Shown: piece after piece, positions 1 to 7,327 of the stretch
Layout: the number at the start of each line of letters is the position of its first letter
How positions within the stretch are numbered: the stretch's first letter is position 1
Program-made: the position numbers and the translations under genes
The notes under the pieces: generated by a model
Databases searched by the model: none
What the model saw: the letters and a program-made list of their open reading frames with translations, nothing else
What the model was told of the DNA's origin: nothing
From: Bacillota bacterium
GTDB lineage: Bacteria > Bacillota > Clostridia > Acetivibrionales > DSM-1351
NCBI GenBank assembly: GCA_023433945.1
Contig: JAEYTP010000064.1
Span: 1 to 51,027 of the forward strand
Reading direction: 5' to 3'
DNA length: 51,027 nucleotides

Positions 1-73
1 TGAGAAATGTAAATAAAAAACAACTTGTGCAGATTATATTAAAAAATGACCAGGTTAGGAAGGGTGAGATTTA

Positions 74-1552
74 ATGCATTTATCGGACAAGGATCTAGTA
101 TCTGTTCAGGAGGCCCGTAATCTTCTAGGTGATGCTTACAAAGCACAAAAGGAGCTTTCAACCTTCAATCAGGCCAAAATAGACAGAATTGTAAAGGCGA
201 TATCTGAAGCAGGTATTGCCAATGCAGAGAAGCTTGCAAAAATGGCAAATGAAGAAACTGGCTTTGGAAAATGGCAGGATAAAATCATTAAGAATATTTT
301 TGCAGCAAAATTTGTTTATGAAGCTATAAAAGATCAGAAGACTATTGGGTTGTTAAGAGATGATAAGGTGAACAAGGTTTGGGATATTGGTGTTCCGGTG
401 GGAGTTGTAGCCGGTATTGTACCATCAACAAACCCCACATCTACAGTAATCTATAAGGCAATGATTTCTATCAAGGGTGGTAATTCAATAGTATTCTCGC
501 CCCACCCCGGTGCAAAGGATTGTATTATTGAAACAGTTAAAATAATTTCTGCAGCAGCTGAGGCAGAGGGCTGTCCAAAGGGCGCTATATCAACAATCAC
601 AGTGCCAACACTTCAAGCTACTCAAGAGCTTATGAGAAATGAATTAACCTCGCTAATACTAGCAACTGGTGGTAGTGCTATGGTTAAGTCTGCGTATTCT
701 TCAGGAACTCCTGCAATAGGAGTTGGAGCGGGAAATGGACCTGCTTTTATTGATAAGTCGGCAGATGTTAAGCTGGCGATAAAAAGAATTATGGACTCAA
801 AAACATTTGACAACGGTACAATCTGTGCTTCTGAGCAATCCATAATTATTGAAAAAGCAATGGAAGACAAGGTTGTTGCTGAGTTAAAAGCACAAGGGGC
901 TTATTTGCTCAATCCGGAAGAGACTGAAAAGCTTGGTAAATTTATTCTTAGGCCAAATGGAACTATGAATCCTATGATAGTAGGTAAAACTGCAGAGAGT
1001 ATTGCGAAGCTGGCAGGACTTAGTTCTGTACCATCTACAGCAAGGGTATTAGTAGGTAGAGAGACAAAGGTAGGTAAATCAGCACCATATTCTGCAGAGA
1101 AACTGGCACCAATTCTTGCACTTTTTGTTGAACCAACAGTTGATGACGTTCTGAGAAGGAGTATTGAGATACTTAGATTCGAAGGTGTGGGACACACATA
1201 TACCATGCATGCGAACGACGAAGAACTTGTTAAGAGGTTTTCACTTGCAATTCCTGCATCCCGTATACTTGTTAATACACCTGGAGCTCTAGGTGGTGTT
1301 GGTGCAACAACAAATCTATTTCCTGCCTTAACCTTGGGATGTGGAGCAGTGGGTGGAAGCTCATCTTCTAATAATATCGGCCCAATGGATGTTATCAATA
1401 TCAAAAGAGTTGCATACGGAGTAAGAGAACTGGATGAAATAAGGTCTTCAACACCACAAAGTGGAAGCTGTGGTAATAATTCCACAAAATCCATGTGTTC
1501 GGCTGAAATGGTGGACTATATAGTTAAAAAGCTGGTTGAACAATTAATATAA
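74..1552 (+). CDS. eutE: Acylating acetaldehyde dehydrogenase of the ethanolamine microcompartment
   Basis: Converts acetaldehyde, CoA and NAD+ to acetyl-CoA and NADH inside the ethanolamine-utilization microcompartment. The 492-aa protein matches the usual EutE length and aldehyde dehydrogenase fold. A Gly-rich nucleotide-binding segment (VPVGVVAGIVPSTNPTS) lies near residues 112-128, and the catalytic Cys is near residue 251 in the motif NGTICASEQ. The first ~30 residues form an amphipathic stretch (DLVSVQEARNLLGDAYKAQ) followed by a Ser/Thr-Phe-Asn linker, which resembles encapsulation peptides that target enzymes to BMC shells. The ATG follows AGGAAGGGTGAG. It is the first complete gene here; the operon clearly starts further left. 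A 51-nt hairpin follows before eutM. Assignment is based on family motifs and eut context. Confidence 0.95.
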   Translation: MHLSDKDLVSVQEARNLLGDAYKAQKELSTFNQAKIDRIVKAISEAGIANAEKLAKMANEETGFGKWQDKIIKNIFAAKFVYEAIKDQKTIGLLRDDKVNKVWDIGVPVGVVAGIVPSTNPTSTVIYKAMISIKGGNSIVFSPHPGAKDCIIETVKIISAAAEAEGCPKGAISTITVPTLQATQELMRNELTSLILATGGSAMVKSAYSSGTPAIGVGAGNGPAFIDKSADVKLAIKRIMDSKTFDNGTICASEQSIIIEKAMEDKVVAELKAQGAYLLNPEETEKLGKFILRPNGTMNPMIVGKTAESIAKLAGLSSVPSTARVLVGRETKVGKSAPYSAEKLAPILALFVEPTVDDVLRRSIEILRFEGVGHTYTMHANDEELVKRFSLAIPASRILVNTPGALGGVGATTNLFPALTLGCGAVGGSSSSNNIGPMDVINIKRVAYGVRELDEIRSSTPQSGSCGNNSTKSMCSAEMVDYIVKKLVEQLI

Positions 1553-1561
1553 AACTGAAAA

Positions 1562-1612
1562 AAGTGAAATACTAAGCTTGTCACAACAAAAGTACAGCTA
1601 TGTATTTTACTT
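1562..1612 (+). promoter_or_regulatory. Intergenic stem-loop between eutE and eutM
   Basis: Positions 1562-1572 pair with 1602-1612 (11 bp including one G-U). After a 2x2 internal loop, 1575-1578 pairs with 1596-1599 and 1580-1581 with 1594-1595, leaving a 12-nt loop. No T-tract follows, so it is not a conventional terminator. It could be an mRNA processing or stability element protecting the abundant shell-protein message. Confidence 0.5.
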
Positions 1613-1641
1613 GAAATTATTACGTTGTGGAGGAAAATAAT

Positions 1642-1932
1642 ATGGCAAACACAAATTCACTTGGAATGATAGAAACAAAAGGCCTAGTAGGTGCAATAGA
1701 AGCCGCTGATGCAATGGTCAAGGCAGCGAATGTAACTTTGGTTGGAAAGGAATCAATAGGAGCAGGTTTGGTGACTGTTATGGTTAGAGGAGATGTTGGT
1801 GCTGTTAAGGCAGCAACAGATGCAGGAGCAGCTGCAGCAGAAAGAGTAGGAGAGCTTATTTCTGTCCATGTAATACCAAGACCTCATACTGAAGTTGATG
1901 CTATTTTGCCAAAGAACTCAACCCAGCTATAA
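1642..1932 (+). CDS. eutM: Hexameric BMC-H shell protein (EutM/PduA type)
   Basis: A major hexagonal facet protein of the ethanolamine microcompartment. The 96-aa chain contains one BMC domain starting with LGMIETKGLVGAIEAADAMV and running through GAVKAATDAGAAAAERVGEL to VIPRPH, all hallmark EutM/PduA sequence. I chose ATG 1642 because GGAGG at 1629-1633 sits at correct spacing. A GTG at 1627 is in frame but overlaps that ribosome binding site. It follows eutE after a structured 89-nt spacer and precedes eutT after a 180-nt spacer with its own repeats. The BMC-H assignment is very secure; naming it eutM over eutK or pduA rests on context. Confidence 0.95.
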   Translation: MANTNSLGMIETKGLVGAIEAADAMVKAANVTLVGKESIGAGLVTVMVRGDVGAVKAATDAGAAAAERVGELISVHVIPRPHTEVDAILPKNSTQL

Positions 1933-2112
1933 AAGGGTAATTAACTCGCCCAAATCATTTTTAAACTTATGTATTTTAAGCTTATGTATTTTAGACAATG
2001 TATTTTGATGCTATTTATTTTAAGCTTATGAATTTCTTATTAATGGTTTGGGCCGAGTTTAATTCTTTATTATATGCAAGGCAGACTTTGCTGCTTTGAT
2101 GGAGGTGAGTAG
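1933..2112 (+). repeat. 15-bp tandem repeats inside a long-range hairpin, eutM-eutT spacer
   Basis: About five imperfect copies of a 15-bp unit (consensus AAGCTTATGTATTTT) occupy roughly 1962-2036. They are flanked by inverted arms at 1943-1954 (AACTCGCCCAAA) and 2047-2059 (TTTGGGCCGAGTT), complementary except for one bulged G. The RNA would form a 12-bp stem with a ~90-nt A/U-rich loop made of the repeats. There is no T-tract immediately after the stem. Confidence 0.75.
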
Positions 2113-2880
2113 GTGCCAGTCATTACTGAGGCTGATGTAAGAAGATTGTTCTCAAACGGAGAATATAAAGGCAAAAAAGAATTTGTTATACCACACCACC
2201 AAATTATTACTCCTTCGGCTAGGGCATATCTGACAGAAAACAATATAGCCATAAAAGTATTGGACGAAGGTACAACACCAGTTGAAATAAAGGTTGTAGC
2301 TAGTGATGATAAAAGCGTTTCTCCAAATAAGCCCAAATATCAAACTCTGTTTGGTGCAACAATTAACGAGAAACCTGAGCATATGACTCACCTGAGAGGT
2401 AATATGCTGGTTTTTAAGGATCATCCTATTATCGCATTTAGAGGAGCAATAGATTCTCTTGAATCTGAAATTATACTAGCTCAGATAGCATGTGAAAAGC
2501 AAAATAAGCAAAAAATAGTAGAGGATTTAGAAGAGATAATAAGCTTTATAAGAGGACTTACTCGTTGTGAAATTACTGGGGAACCAGTTGGAGAATTTAC
2601 ATTGCAGGGACTTACTGCTGCTGATTTAAGAGAATACTCCCACCATCCCAGTAAATATTTTGGAATCAAGCACTTTCTTCCTACCTACACAAAGGGAGAG
2701 CTTTTCGCAATTTTGAACAAGCTGAGAACCTTAACCAGAGAGGTTGAGCTCAAGGCTTATAAAGCCTTCAAGGATGATTATGGAAAGGCAACAAGAGAAG
2801 ACATAGTTAAAGCATTAAATAGATTATCCTCTTTGTTTTGGATAATGAGCTTCAAGTATCTCGCGAAGCAATACGATTAA
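2113..2880 (+). CDS. eutT: Corrinoid adenosyltransferase EutT
   Basis: ATP:cob(I)alamin adenosyltransferase that makes adenosylcobalamin for ethanolamine ammonia-lyase. The 255-aa length is typical. The N-terminus has the eut-associated motif ITEADVRRLF followed by ITPSARAYLTENNIAIKVL; the remainder is a helical domain with HLRGN, DSLESEIILAQ and LREYSHHPSKYFG. I see no CCxxC cluster like that described for enterobacterial EutT; this may be the metal-independent Gram-positive form. The GTG start follows GGAGGTGAG at 2101-2109. It lies between eutM and pduL, the order seen in Listeria and Enterococcus. Two repeat-bearing spacers flank it. Confidence 0.9.
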   Translation: MPVITEADVRRLFSNGEYKGKKEFVIPHHQIITPSARAYLTENNIAIKVLDEGTTPVEIKVVASDDKSVSPNKPKYQTLFGATINEKPEHMTHLRGNMLVFKDHPIIAFRGAIDSLESEIILAQIACEKQNKQKIVEDLEEIISFIRGLTRCEITGEPVGEFTLQGLTAADLREYSHHPSKYFGIKHFLPTYTKGELFAILNKLRTLTREVELKAYKAFKDDYGKATREDIVKALNRLSSLFWIMSFKYLAKQYD

Positions 2881-3282
2881 CCAAATAATATAGCAAATAA
2901 GCTTAATGTAAGCAAAAAGTAAATAAGAAGTAAGCAAAAGTTAAATAAGAAGTAAGCAAAAGTTAAACAATAAGTAAGCAAAAGGTAAACAATAAGTAAG
3001 CAAAAGTTAAACAAGAAGTAAGCAAAAGTTAAACAAGAAGTAAGCAAGAAGTAAACAAGAAGTAAGCAAAAGGTAAACAAGAAGTAAGCAAAAGGTAAAC
3101 AAGAAGTTTAAACATGAAGTAAGCAAGAAGTAAACAAAAAGTAAGTAAGAAGTAAGCGAAAAGTAAACAAGAAGTAAGCAAAAGGTAAATAAGAAGTAAG
3201 CAAAAAGTAAAAAAACAGCAAAAATTTAACAATGCAATAAGCAATTCCAACCCAAAAATCTACGAAATGGTAAGGATAAAAT
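2881..3282 (+). repeat. 11/22-bp tandem repeat array between eutT and pduL
   Basis: From about 2905 to 3217 the + strand is a nearly continuous array of 11-bp half-units, alternating between AAGTAAGCAAA and AGGTAAACAAG types. Together they make a ~22-bp unit repeated about 14 times with small substitutions and indels. The strand is almost free of C and T apart from one of each per half-unit. The only coding potential is Leu/Phe/Tyr-rich reading on the minus strand, a by-product of the repeat. The pduL ribosome binding site (AAGGAT) lies just downstream. Confidence 0.9.
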
Positions 3283-3906
3283 ATGAGTACAATAGTTGAA
3301 TCTTATGTTGACAAAATAGTGGATGAATTGAAGAAAAAGTTATTTATAGAAGTTGAAGCATCCGGAAGGCATGTTCATTTATCAAAAAAGGATTTGAACA
3401 CGCTATTTGGAGAGGGATATCAGCTCACTAAAGCAAAGGATTTGTCTCAGCCTGGCCAATTCGCTTGTAATGAGAGAGTTACAATTTCTGGACCAAAGGG
3501 AGCTATTAAAAATGTAATTATTCTTGGCCCTGAAAGAAAGGACACTCAGGTTGAGGTTTCACTCACAGATGCATTGGCGCTAGGTATTAAGCCTCCTATA
3601 AGGCTGAGTGGTGATGTTGAGGATTCTCCAGGCGTTGTTATTATTAATGGAGACCGTAAAGTAGAGATTAATCAAGGCATTATTGTTGCAAAGCGTCATA
3701 TACACATGCTTCCAGAGGATGCGCAGAGGTTAGGTGTTGAAGACAAAGAGGTTGTTAAAATAAAGGTTTTTGGACTGAGACCATTGATTTTTGATGATGT
3801 AGTTGTTAGGGTAAATAAAAATTTCAGAACATTTGTCCATATTGACTATGATGAGGCAAATGCCTGCGGGTATAAAAAAGGTACCTTTGCTTTTATTTTA
3901 AAATAG
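3283..3906 (+). CDS. pduL: Phosphate propanoyl/acetyltransferase PduL (EutD role)
   Basis: Interconverts acetyl-CoA and acetyl phosphate, recycling CoA inside the microcompartment. The 207-aa protein shows the two PduL half-domains: the metal-binding motif ASGRHVHLS near residues 26-34 and the second histidine motif AKRHIHMLPEDAQRLGV near residues 138-154. PduL is unrelated to the Pta-like EutD of enterobacteria but occupies that step in Gram-positive eut operons. A ~20-residue amphipathic helix at the N-terminus (IVESYVDKIVDELKKKLF) resembles an encapsulation peptide. The start is ATG after AAGGAT. It is separated from eutT by the long repeat array. Confidence 0.95.
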   Translation: MSTIVESYVDKIVDELKKKLFIEVEASGRHVHLSKKDLNTLFGEGYQLTKAKDLSQPGQFACNERVTISGPKGAIKNVIILGPERKDTQVEVSLTDALALGIKPPIRLSGDVEDSPGVVIINGDRKVEINQGIIVAKRHIHMLPEDAQRLGVEDKEVVKIKVFGLRPLIFDDVVVRVNKNFRTFVHIDYDEANACGYKKGTFAFILK

Positions 3907-3940
3907 TAAGCTGACCTTAAAATATGGGGGATTAATTATT

Positions 3941-4684
3941 ATGGATTATTCAAAGCTGGTTGATGAAGTATTAGAGGAGTTAAACAAAAGAATATTGCTT
4001 AATTACAATCATTCTAACAACAAAAAGGTATTACTGATAAATGGCAAGAACAAGCGAGATAGCAATATGACTGGCTATGAGTTTATAACTGTAAATGAGC
4101 TTATAATCAATGGTGAGCATAAAACTGCTAACGAGCATAAAACTGCTAACGAGCATAAAACTGCTAATGAACGTATTGCTGCTGGTGAAGGGTATAAACA
4201 ATATGATCTTGTTTTGATAGAAACAATGCCCATACCTATGATGGTCAATTTGGCATTAGGTAACTACATTGGCTCTGAAGAGCAGCTAATCATTGAAGCG
4301 ATACTGTGTTCAAAGCCTGTTTATTTACTAGATAGCGGTTTGGAGTACAGACGATTTAAACCAGCTACCTACAATGCATTATTTGCTCAGTATGAGGAAT
4401 ATGAGAAGAGACTACTTCAACTCGGTATAAGGAAGATCACGCATTTGGGAGAAATTGGCGTTGAAAGAGGCGAGATTGATAAGTATAATAGGCAACTGGA
4501 TGCTGTAAATACTAACACATTTACAACTATTGACTTATCCTACAAAAAGCTTTTATTAGAATCTGATTTATTAAAACTACATACAAAGGGAAAAGTGGCA
4601 ATAAAAATAGACAAAAGCTGCATAGTTACCCCTTTGGCTGGAGATTTTATTAAATCACATGATATTAATTTGTTAACTAAATAG
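3941..4684 (+). CDS. Uncharacterised eut-operon protein with an internal EHKTAN repeat
   Basis: A 247-aa protein of unknown function in the slot between pduL and eutN, where other Firmicutes eut operons also carry an unnamed gene. It starts with a short amphipathic helix (LVDEVLEELNKRILL) similar to BMC-targeting peptides. The middle has conserved-looking hydrophobic segments (YDLVLIETMPIPMMVNLALGNYIG, IIEAILCSKPVYLLDSGLEY). The C-terminus has IVTPLAGDFIKSHDINL, which resembles the TPxAxxYLxxxxI motif in the EutT N-terminus. Residues 59-76 are three exact EHKTAN repeats encoded by an 18-bp tandem repeat, probably a strain-variable insertion. The SD GGGGG precedes the ATG. Confidence 0.75.
   Translation: MDYSKLVDEVLEELNKRILLNYNHSNNKKVLLINGKNKRDSNMTGYEFITVNELIINGEHKTANEHKTANEHKTANERIAAGEGYKQYDLVLIETMPIPMMVNLALGNYIGSEEQLIIEAILCSKPVYLLDSGLEYRRFKPATYNALFAQYEEYEKRLLQLGIRKITHLGEIGVERGEIDKYNRQLDAVNTNTFTTIDLSYKKLLLESDLLKLHTKGKVAIKIDKSCIVTPLAGDFIKSHDINLLTK
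4115..4168 (+). repeat. In-frame 18-bp tandem repeat (3 copies)
   Basis: Three identical copies of GAGCATAAAACTGCTAAC (the last with one change) at 4115, 4133 and 4151 encode EHKTAN three times inside the unnamed eut gene. A degenerate fourth copy may follow at 4169. Confidence 0.95.
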
Positions 4685-4697
4685 CGGAGGCAAGGCT

Positions 4698-4973
4698 TTG
4701 GATATTGGACAAGTAATCGGCAATGTGTGGGCTACAAAAAAAGATGCTAATTTGAACGGTATTAAATTACTTGTTGTTAGCATAAATGAATCAAATTTTA
4801 ACAAAAAGGAGAAGTTATTAGTAGCGGCTGACATCGTAGGTGCTGGAGAAGGTGACACTGTACTCATTACTTATGGAGGGTCTGCACGTATTGCTATTAA
4901 TAATAAAAATGCTCCTGTTGATGCAGCAATTGTCGGTATTGTTGATTCTGTCGAGGTGAATAAGAATGGGTAA
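4698..4973 (+). CDS. eutN: Pentameric BMC vertex protein EutN (BMC-P)
   Basis: Caps the vertices of the polyhedral microcompartment. At 91 aa it has the EutN/CcmL signature: N-terminal IGQVIGNVWATKKDANLNGIKLLVV, central VAADIVGAGEGDTVLITYGGSAR, and C-terminal PVDAAIVGIVDSVEV. The start is TTG 4698, about 8 nt after CGGAGG; no ATG fits the family N-terminus. The last 8 nt overlap the next shell gene (ATG 4966), implying translational coupling, which would help fix shell stoichiometry. Confidence 0.95.
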   Translation: MDIGQVIGNVWATKKDANLNGIKLLVVSINESNFNKKEKLLVAADIVGAGEGDTVLITYGGSARIAINNKNAPVDAAIVGIVDSVEVNKNG

Positions 4974-5535
4974 AAGCATAGGTGCACTTGAGTTTAGGAG
5001 TATATGCAAAGGTATTGAAGTAGCAAATGAAATAGTAAAGATAGCAAGTGTAGAAATAATATATTTCAAAGCCATTTGCTCCGGTAAATTTCTAGTAATT
5101 GTTACTGGTGATGAAGGTGAAGTTAACGAGGCTATAGATAGTGGAGAAGATTTGGCGGACAATACTCTGATTGATAGCTTTAGACTTCATGCTATAAGTG
5201 AATCCATTATTCATGCATTTAAAAATAAGTATTTCTATGATGAACCCGTGGATGCAATGGGAATCATGGAAGCCTATAAAGTCTGTGTAGGTATCAAAGC
5301 CTTAGATAGAACACTGAAGTCTGGGGATGTGCAACTTGCTAAAATGCAAGTAGCATTCGCAATTGGAGGGAAGTTGGTATTTGTAATAACAGGTAGTATG
5401 AGTAGTATTGAATATGGGTTAAAAGAGGGATTATCAGCATTAGATGAGAATGAGAAGGCCCATATTTCAGTAATCAGATCTCCAAGCGAGGATATGGTTG
5501 CAAACTTATTAAAAAAAGGTAAATACGGAGGATAA
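4966..5535 (+). CDS. Tandem-BMC (BMC-T) trimeric shell protein
   Basis: A 189-aa shell protein with two BMC domains, residues ~3-95 (IGALEFRSICKGIEVANEIV...) and ~97-185 (MGIMEAYKVCVGIKALDRTLK...). It therefore probably forms pseudohexameric trimers like PduT or the Gram-positive eut-associated BMC-T. Both domains lack the classic short KAANV pore motif, so pore chemistry may differ from EutM. Cysteines occur at two equivalent early positions (SICKG, KVCVG); PduT-type trimers can bind an Fe-S cluster at the central pore, but I cannot show that here. It overlaps eutN by 8 nt and ends 3 nt before eutH. Confidence 0.88.
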   Translation: MGKSIGALEFRSICKGIEVANEIVKIASVEIIYFKAICSGKFLVIVTGDEGEVNEAIDSGEDLADNTLIDSFRLHAISESIIHAFKNKYFYDEPVDAMGIMEAYKVCVGIKALDRTLKSGDVQLAKMQVAFAIGGKLVFVITGSMSSIEYGLKEGLSALDENEKAHISVIRSPSEDMVANLLKKGKYGG

Positions 5536-5538
5536 ACT

Positions 5539-6630
5539 ATGAGTATTAATGAAATCATTATTTACATCATGGTAATTTTTGCAGCATTAGGTGCATTGGA
5601 CAGAATAATCGGCAATAAGTTTGGTTTAGGTGAAAAGTTTGAAGAAGGAATTATGGCTATAGGTGCCCTTGCCATATCAATGGTTGGTATAATAGCGCTG
5701 GCTCCCGTAATCGCAAATCTTCTTAAGCCGGTTATAGTTCCTTTATTTGGTTTTTTAGGAGCTGACCCTGCTATGTTTGCAGGAAGCATACTCGCAAACG
5801 ATATGGGTGGCGCGCCATTGGCAGAAGCCCTGGCAATAGACCCCAATGCAGGTCTTTTTGGTGGATTAATAGTAGGAGCAATGTTAGGCCCAACTATTGT
5901 ATTTACAATTCCTGTAGCGCTGGGTATTATCCGTGATGAGGATAGAAAGTACCTGGCTACTGGTGTTTTGGCAGGTGTAATAACTATACCTATTGGTTCA
6001 TTTGTTGGAGGACTTATTGCAGGTTTTCCATTAATGATGGTAATAAAAAATCTTATTCCAATAATTATATTTGCAGTTCTAATAGCGATAGGTCTATGGA
6101 AGTTTGAGTCTGCAATGGTTAAAGGCTTCACTTACTTTGGTAAATTCGTTGTTGCAGTTATAACACTGGGTTTGGGTGCTGGTATAGTTGAAAAATTAAC
6201 AGGCATAGTTCTTATTCCAGGCATGAATCCAATCGAAGAAGGCTTTACAGTTGTTGCAGATATAGCAATAGTTCTTGCTGGTGCTTTTCCTTTGGTTTAT
6301 GTTATTACAAAGGTATTCAAAACTCCATTGTTGAAGCTTGGAAAGCTCTTAGGAATGAATGATGTGGCAGCAGCAGGTTTAGTTGCCAGCCTTGCTAACA
6401 GTATTCCGATGTTTGGTATGATGAAGGATATGGATAACAGAGGAAAAATACTTAACGTGGCATTTGCTGTATCAGCTGCTTTTGTGTTTGGTGATCACTT
6501 GGGCTTTACAGCAGGTTTTAACCAAGCAATGATTTTCCCAATGATAGTTGGTAAGCTAGTAGGAGGTATTACAGCCGTATTTGTAGCTATGTTTATAGCT
6601 AACAAAACTTTAAAGAAGGGAAATGCTTAA
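5539..6630 (+). CDS. eutH: Ethanolamine transporter EutH
   Basis: Integral membrane permease for ethanolamine uptake. It is 363 aa, with about 10-11 hydrophobic segments across nearly its full length and the EutH-type motifs LDRIIGNKFGLGEKFEEGIMAIG near the N-terminus and ANDMGGAPLAEALA near residues 90-103. Its best-conserved loop is VASLANSIPMFGMMKDMDNRGK near residues 280-301. GGAGG sits 7-8 nt before the ATG. It follows the BMC-T gene by 3 nt and overlaps or abuts eutQ. EutH is needed mainly when ethanolamine is scarce or protonated at low pH. Confidence 0.95.
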   Translation: MSINEIIIYIMVIFAALGALDRIIGNKFGLGEKFEEGIMAIGALAISMVGIIALAPVIANLLKPVIVPLFGFLGADPAMFAGSILANDMGGAPLAEALAIDPNAGLFGGLIVGAMLGPTIVFTIPVALGIIRDEDRKYLATGVLAGVITIPIGSFVGGLIAGFPLMMVIKNLIPIIIFAVLIAIGLWKFESAMVKGFTYFGKFVVAVITLGLGAGIVEKLTGIVLIPGMNPIEEGFTVVADIAIVLAGAFPLVYVITKVFKTPLLKLGKLLGMNDVAAAGLVASLANSIPMFGMMKDMDNRGKILNVAFAVSAAFVFGDHLGFTAGFNQAMIFPMIVGKLVGGITAVFVAMFIANKTLKKGNA

Positions 6631-6631
6631 T

Positions 6632-7105
6632 ATGGAAATAGAAAAGGCTACAGTAGAGAAATTGATAAGGCAAATTCTATCAGAGAAATTGTCGGGTGTT
6701 ACAAGTTGCAATTCAGGTAATGTGGATTTTGTAAGAAGTGTTGCGCCTGGTGGAGTAATGTCTGTCAAGCTTCCCACAGTTAAAGTAGACGAGAGCAACC
6801 GCCTGGATACAGGATGTTCGCAGGATAAGGTTTATACAAAGGATATCTTCACTCTGTCCGAGAGTCCAAGGTTGGGTTGTGGTGTAATGGAAATGACTAG
6901 AACAACATTTGACTGGACACTAAACTATGATGAAATAGATTATGTTATCGAAGGAAGCCTTAGCATTATTATAAATGGCTCTACTGTAACCGCAGGCCCA
7001 GGTGAATTAATCCTTATACCAAAGGGCTCTAAAATTCAGTTCAGCGTTCCCGATTATTCAAGATTTATATATGTGACTTATCCAGCTGATTGGGCAAGTA
7101 GCTGA
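6632..7105 (+). CDS. eutQ: EutQ cupin-fold protein (acetate kinase-type activity reported in the family)
   Basis: Last gene of the eut operon, 157 aa from ATG 6632. The C-terminal half is a cupin (TFDWTLNYDEIDYVIEG, then SLSIIINGSTVTAGPGELILIPKGSKIQFSVP), as in EutQ. Salmonella EutQ has been reported to act as an acetate kinase and to associate with the shell, giving ATP from acetyl phosphate produced by PduL. The N-terminal ~60 residues include a targeting-like helix (VEKLIRQILSEKL). ATG 6623 is also in frame but lies only 2 nt after AAGGG and overlaps eutH, so 6632 is preferred. The stop codon lies inside the first copy of a 16-bp tandem repeat. Confidence 0.9.
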   Translation: MEIEKATVEKLIRQILSEKLSGVTSCNSGNVDFVRSVAPGGVMSVKLPTVKVDESNRLDTGCSQDKVYTKDIFTLSESPRLGCGVMEMTRTTFDWTLNYDEIDYVIEGSLSIIINGSTVTAGPGELILIPKGSKIQFSVPDYSRFIYVTYPADWASS

Positions 7106-7155
7106 TTAAAAGGATAGCTGATTAAAAGGATAGCTGATTGAAATGATAGCTGATG
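7101..7155 (+). repeat. 16-bp tandem repeat at the eutQ 3' end
   Basis: Copies of AGCTGATTAAAAGGAT occur at about 7101, 7117 and 7133 (the last degenerate), followed by a partial AGCTGAT. The first copy contains the eutQ stop codon TGA, so the array looks like slippage duplication of the gene's end into the spacer. The spacer to 7208 otherwise holds nothing I recognise. Confidence 0.85.
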
Positions 7156-7208
7156 GGCAGGTAATTTTTGTGTGGATAATTGATTGTGCCATTGCTATAT
7201 AATAAGTA

Positions 7209-7273
7209 AAACGGCTGGACATGATACTCTGCTAATTAGGGTAGATAGTCATTTCCAGTCGTTTTTATTTTAC
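7209..7273 (+). terminator. Rho-independent terminator of the eut operon, probably bidirectional
   Basis: An 11-bp stem (7209-7219 with 7254-7264, one G-U) continues inward with ATGA/TCAT and TACTCT/AGGGTA pairings and is followed by a T-rich tract from 7262. On the minus strand the same stem would sit downstream of the DUF4280 gene, so it can serve both convergent operons. Confidence 0.85.
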
Positions 7274-7327
7274 TAAATATATTATGGAGATATAGTAATA
7301 GTCAAGATTGAGTTATATGGATTTTTC

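Noticed and set aside
1627..1641. Upstream GTG start for eutM
   Set aside because: The codons overlap the SD GGAGG; ATG 1642 matches the family N-terminus.
2898..3220. Array superficially like a CRISPR
   Set aside because: Units are contiguous with no unique spacers and the repeat is not a stable 28-37-bp sequence; no cas genes nearby.
2877..3250. Two overlapping minus-strand ORFs with Leu/Phe/Tyr-rich sequence, resembling membrane proteins
   Set aside because: They are by-products of the 11/22-bp repeat array, have no SD, and read the repeat in different registers.
7198..7203. TATAAT downstream of eutQ
   Set aside because: No -35 at suitable distance and no gene downstream before the terminator.
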